This document shows positions 61,008-64,000 of a DNA stretch of 64,000 nt, piece after piece. How positions within the stretch are numbered: position 1 is the stretch's first letter; every line of letters begins with the position of its first letter. Source of the stretch: Actinoplanes oryzae (GTDB taxonomy: Bacteria; Actinomycetota; Actinomycetes; Mycobacteriales; Micromonosporaceae); contig NZ_JAUQWH010000012.1 of assembly GCF_030757795.1 (NCBI RefSeq), positions 1 to 64,000 on the forward strand. The letters are read 5' to 3'. Under the pieces are notes generated by a model, which was not told the origin of the DNA, did not search any database, and saw only the letters and a list, made by a program, of their open reading frames with translations. The translations under genes and the position numbers were made by a program.

Positions 61008-61290
61008 TCGCTGTTCCGGAGAGAGGCCGGGCGAAGAGAGGCCGGGCGAGGACTGCCGCGGCCACAGTGGTGCAGCCCCGCGCGCCGTGCACCTTGAGCA
61101 GCCCGGGACGGCAAGGGGCGCCGGAAATGCGGGTGTAGCGGGACCGCTGGTGCGCGACGGAGGGCGCGGACGTGGGGGGTGGCTGAGCCGCGAAGGCCGC
61201 CGCCACGGTGGGACGGCTGGAGGGTGACGGAAGCCGCGGCCGGTATGGGACGGTCGGCGGGCGAGTGAGCGGGGCGGGCCGGCGGTCCGG

Positions 61291-61980
61291 TCAGTGGGTG
61301 GCTTCGGCGTCGCGGAGGAAGTCTTCGATCCAGGCCACGCGCTGCGGGCTCAGGCCGGCGTCCTTGGCCTGTTGCAACGCCTCGCGGATGTGGTTCAGGC
61401 CCTGTTCGCGCAGGCCGTCGGCGATCTCCGCCAGGCCGAGGGCCACCGTGCCGCCGGGAATCCAGCGGGGGTCGCCGAGTTCGGTGCGCAGCTCGTGCGA
61501 GATGCGGAAGTGGTGCAGCGCCTGGTCCGATTGGAGGTCACCGGCCGTGTAGTAGAAGCCGATGTGGCGGTGGATCTCCGAGCGCAGCAGCAGGTCGCCG
61601 TGCTGCTCCGCCAGGTCGAGCGCCTCTCGGTAGAGGGGCATCGCGGTCTGCCAGTCGTTGTGGAAGACCTGGTGGATCAGGCCCAGACCGAAGAGCGACT
61701 CCGCCATGCCCGCCAGGTCCGAGAGCTCGCGGCGGATGGCCAGCGCCTGCTCGAAAAGGTGCTGCTCGTGGGAGAAGGCCGAAGGCAGGCCGTCCTCGGT
61801 GGCCCGGAAGTGGGCCAGCATGCCGAGCCGGTCCAGCGCCGCCGCCTCCAGGGCCCGGTCGCCGGTCTCACGAGCCCGGTCGAGGAGGTGCTGGAAGGTG
61901 CTTTCCGCCTCCGCATAGTCGCCGGTCCGGAATGCCGCCTCGTACAGGGCCTCGTTGCCGGCCTGCAGTGTCGTCCCCAT
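61291..61980 (-). CDS. Tetratricopeptide-repeat protein
   Basis: A 229-residue all-helical protein made of about five TPR-like units (for example LYEAAFRTGDYAEAESTFQH, ALYREALDLAEQHGD-type helices, LNHIREALQQAKDAG). No enzymatic domain, signal peptide or DNA-binding motif. TPR proteins of this size are usually scaffolds. ATG 61980; divergent from the lipoprotein gene. Confidence 0.82.
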   Translation of the reverse strand: MGTTLQAGNEALYEAAFRTGDYAEAESTFQHLLDRARETGDRALEAAALDRLGMLAHFRATEDGLPSAFSHEQHLFEQALAIRRELSDLAGMAESLFGLGLIHQVFHNDWQTAMPLYREALDLAEQHGDLLLRSEIHRHIGFYYTAGDLQSDQALHHFRISHELRTELGDPRWIPGGTVALGLAEIADGLREQGLNHIREALQQAKDAGLSPQRVAWIEDFLRDAEATH

Positions 61981-62052
61981 ATGCGCAGATTACTGTGCTT
62001 TGAGCGGGAAGAGGCGCGGTTGGAATTCCGTCGCCCGGGGAAAGCGCATGCG

Positions 62053-62448
62053 GTGTTGACACGCTGGTTACCGGCTGTGCTCGTAGTGGCGCTGGCCGGA
62101 TGCGGTGAAGTGCAGGAGCGTGGCGACGCCGCCTCGGCGGTCGCCGTCCGGATGCTGACGGCCGTGGCCGCCCGGGACGGCGCCCAGGCGTGCGGCATGC
62201 TCGCGCCCGGCACCAGGTCCGAGCTCGAGGACTCCGCGGAGCAGGCCTGCGACCAGGCGATCCTCGACCAGGATCTGCCGGCCCCCGGACAGGTCACCGG
62301 CTCCGACGTCTACGGCCAGTGGGCCCAGGTACGCCTCGACGACGACACCCTCTTCCTGGCCGTCTTCCCCGAGGGGTGGCGCGTCGTGGCGGCCGGCTGC
62401 GAGCCGCGCACCGACCGGCCCTACGACTGCGCGTTGCAGGGGGACTGA
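62053..62448 (+). CDS. Small secreted lipoprotein
   Basis: A 131-residue lipoprotein starting at GTG 62053 (TTG 62056 also possible). The signal peptide VLTRWLPAVLVVALAGCG ends in the lipobox ALAGC. The mature part begins with a helix (AASAVAVRMLTAVAARDGAQ) and contains four Cys that could pair. It resembles small actinobacterial envelope lipoproteins of unknown role. Two bases separate it from the micropeptide gene, so the three downstream genes likely form one operon. Confidence 0.75.
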   Translation: MLTRWLPAVLVVALAGCGEVQERGDAASAVAVRMLTAVAARDGAQACGMLAPGTRSELEDSAEQACDQAILDQDLPAPGQVTGSDVYGQWAQVRLDDDTLFLAVFPEGWRVVAAGCEPRTDRPYDCALQGD

Positions 62449-62450
62449 CT

Positions 62451-62534
62451 GTGCGCACCCAGTTCACGTTGTTACTGCTCGTGGTGGTGCTCGGAGTGGC
62501 GTACGTGATCGCTCTGGGGGTGTTGCACCGATGA
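62451..62534 (+). CDS. 27-residue single-helix membrane micropeptide
   Basis: GTG 62451 to TGA 62534 encodes a peptide consisting of a short polar start (RTQF) and one hydrophobic helix (TLLLLVVVLGVAYVIALGVL) ending in HR. Its stop overlaps the next start as ATGA (62531-62534) and its start lies 3 bases after the lipoprotein stop. The tight packing on both sides strongly suggests translation. No family recognised. Confidence 0.6.
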   Translation: MRTQFTLLLLVVVLGVAYVIALGVLHR

Positions 62535-63205
62535 GGCGGTTCGTGCGGGAGAACTCGCTCGGCCTGGTCTTCGGGCTCGCCTTCGTGATCGTGCTGGTGT
62601 TGCAGGCCGTCGCCGGCCACGCGGACTACAACCAGCAGCAGCTGACCGAGGGCCTGCAGCCGATCTCGTTCGGCCGCTACGTGACGTCGGCCAGCTTCGG
62701 CGTCGACGTGGCCGAGAACTGGCAGTCCGAATATCTGCAGTTCTTCACGTACATCTTCCTGACGGTGTGGTTGTTGCAGAAGGGCTCACCGGAGTCCAAG
62801 ACGCTCGACCAGGCCGGGCGGGAGACCGAGAAGGATCAGAAGATCGGCCAGTACGCCGACGAGGGCTCGCCCCGGTGGGCCAAGGTGCACGGCTTCCGGC
62901 TCGTCGTCTTCTCGAACTCGCTCGGACTGGTCATGGGCACTCTCTTCCTCCTCTCGTGGCTCGCGCAGTCGATCGCCGGACGCGCCGCCTTCAACGAGGA
63001 GCAGCTCGGCAATCTGCAGGACCCGGTGAGCTGGAGCACGTACGTGACCGAGCCCGACTTCTGGAACCGCACCCTGCAGAACTGGCAGTCTGAGCTGCTG
63101 GCCGTCGCCTCGATGGCCGTGCTCTCCATCTATCTGCGACAGCGCGGATCGTCACAGTCCAAACCGGTCGGCAGCCCGCACGCCGCAACCGGCGTCGACA
63201 GCTGA
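62531..63205 (+). CDS. DUF6766 membrane protein with internal duplication
   Basis: A 224-residue four-helix membrane protein. The two halves are homologous: ENSLGLVFG/SNSLGLVMG, AGHADYNQQQL/AGRAAFNEEQL and ENWQSEYLQ/QNWQSELLAV, each with a helix, an extracytoplasmic loop containing NWQSE, and a second helix. The charged linker (KTLDQAGRETEKDQK) is cytoplasmic. Such proteins are widespread in actinobacteria but uncharacterised. ATG 62531 overlaps the micropeptide stop. Confidence 0.82.
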   Translation: MRRFVRENSLGLVFGLAFVIVLVLQAVAGHADYNQQQLTEGLQPISFGRYVTSASFGVDVAENWQSEYLQFFTYIFLTVWLLQKGSPESKTLDQAGRETEKDQKIGQYADEGSPRWAKVHGFRLVVFSNSLGLVMGTLFLLSWLAQSIAGRAAFNEEQLGNLQDPVSWSTYVTEPDFWNRTLQNWQSELLAVASMAVLSIYLRQRGSSQSKPVGSPHAATGVDS

Positions 63206-63466
63206 CCGACGGCCGGGCGCACAGCCGAGAGCACGGCCGGCTGAAGGCCCGGTACGCAGCGATATCGATCTTGGACGCTGCGCGAATTTCGTCTCCCTTT
63301 CGGGCAAGTTGTTTTTCGTGTCCGGAATCCGGGGTAATTCTCTGGCGCGCCAAGCGGCTGAAACAGGACGGATCAGACCCCGCTACGGGTGAACCGCGAG
63401 CCGTGCTTGATCCGTATCGCACGTCGGGTCAAGGTCACCATCCGTGAACGCGAGAGGAGATACCCC
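63206..63466. other. Intergenic region with an AT-richer promoter-like stretch
   Basis: Positions ~63270-63335 are noticeably AT-richer than the surroundings (with a T-rich tract near 63310), suggesting a promoter for the downstream peptidase gene. No gene was found. Confidence 0.5.
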
Positions 63467-64000
63467 ATGGCGAGCTGGGTCCTGGTGCCCTGCTTGGTCT
63501 CTCTGCGTACCGAGTTCAACAAGCTCGCTCCCAGCCGGGACAAGGCCTCCGACGGGTCGATCGGAGACACGAGCCATGCCGCTTCGTCGTCGGACCACAA
63601 CCCCGACGAGACGGGCAACACCCCCTACGAGGACGCCGACAGCAAGAACGAGGTCCACGCCATCGACGTGGACACCAACCTGCGCAAGTCCGGCTGGACG
63701 ATGCAGCGCTGCGTCAACATCATCGTGGCGAAGCACAAGTCGGGCGCGGACAACCGGCTGCAGTACGTGATCTACAACCGCAAGATCTACAGCCGGTCCT
63801 GGGGCTGGACGGCGCGCGACTACACCGGCGCCAGCCCGCACACCGAGCACGCGCACTTCAGCGCCCGCTACACCACCGCCCAGGAGAACGACACCAGCCC
63901 GTGGGGGCTGCTGGAAGCCGAGGAGGACGAGATGCCGAGTGCCGCCGAGGTGGCCGCCGAGGTCATGAAGCAGATGAAGGCCCAGTTCCCGGGCATGCTG
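63467..64000 (+). CDS. M15-like peptidase/endolysin-type protein (partial, cut by window edge)
   Basis: The frame is open to the right edge (178 codons seen). ATG 63467 follows GAGAGGAGA. The first ~135 residues fit a phage-lysin-like M15 metallopeptidase: SSDHNP (H44), VHAIDVD (D67) and HTEHAHFS (H128/H130) give a plausible His-Asp-His zinc site. An acidic linker and a helical segment (SAAEVAAEVMKQMK) follow. There is no signal peptide, as in phage or tailocin endolysins. Family placement is by motif; the C-terminus is missing. Confidence 0.75.
   Translation, partial: MASWVLVPCLVSLRTEFNKLAPSRDKASDGSIGDTSHAASSSDHNPDETGNTPYEDADSKNEVHAIDVDTNLRKSGWTMQRCVNIIVAKHKSGADNRLQYVIYNRKIYSRSWGWTARDYTGASPHTEHAHFSARYTTAQENDTSPWGLLEAEEDEMPSAAEVAAEVMKQMKAQFPGML

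Noticed and set aside
60940-61227. Small open frame between Hsp20 and TPR genes
   Set aside because: It overlaps the terminator hairpin, is Gly/Arg-rich and has no coding-like third-position pattern beyond background.

Overview
The window is very GC-rich, has many GTG starts, dense short-gap gene packing and strong third-position G/C bias. The gene set is high-GC actinobacterial: an F420-type oxidoreductase, a stand-alone LigD-type polymerase, an Eis-like acetyltransferase, a SARP/AfsR regulator, DUF6766, a HAIR element and an actinobacterial SOS box. A member of the Micromonosporaceae (Actinoplanes-like) is my best guess; this is an inference from style and gene content, not from a marker gene. 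No prophage, IS element, CRISPR array or integrase was found.

Layout. 1-10.8 kb: end of a Pro/Ala-rich protein, a membrane fatty-acid desaturase divergent from a DesK/DesR-like two-component pair, an F420-type oxidoreductase, a LigD-like polymerase, a secreted subtilase and a LuxR/TrmB-like regulator. 10.9-18.6 kb: zinc-ribbon protein, quinone oxidoreductase/TetR/zincin module, MMPL exporter, exported beta-carbonic anhydrase and a hypothetical protein. 18.6-37 kb: mostly cell-surface and secreted proteins: a lipoprotein, an animal-type haem peroxidase, a lectin-like protein, a papain-family protease with five IPT/TIG domains, a GH3 lipoprotein, a SanA/YdcF protein, an M15 peptidase, an Ig-like repeat protein and an RTX-like repeat protein. 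Among them lie a SARP regulator, an SDR enzyme and a second two-component system. A small stretch at 29.0-30.3 kb looks less GC-biased. 37-41.2 kb: oxidoreductase, tRNA-Gly, TetR/CocE hydrolase pair, then a tRNA-Val/Cys/Gly cluster whose Gly gene is identical to the first one. 41.4-46 kb: Eis-like acetyltransferase and an extracytoplasmic flavinylation/electron-transfer operon (ferric-reductase-like membrane protein, FMN-binding protein, small ORF, ApbE). 46-58.5 kb: PI-PLC-like protein and a large aerobic cobalamin cluster (cobL, cobM, cobK forward; cobG, cobH, cobIJ reverse; a cobalamin riboswitch ahead of cobN; cobF). 58.6-64 kb: SOS-controlled dinB, a DUF985 cupin, HAIR-controlled Hsp20, a TPR protein, a lipoprotein/27-aa membrane peptide/DUF6766 set, and the start of an M15-like peptidase cut by the window edge.

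Functional logic. The cob genes supply almost all steps of the oxygen-dependent corrin route between precorrin-2 and hydrogenobyrinic acid, plus the large chelatase subunit. cobB and the small chelatase subunits are not here. The riboswitch should make CobN (at least) respond to B12. The ApbE operon has the parts needed to move electrons from a membrane flavocytochrome-like protein to a covalently flavinylated surface protein. Several regulatory sites can be read directly: SOS box, HAIR element, two TetR-type palindromes, DnaA-box-like nonamers and a series of strong hairpin terminators at operon ends.
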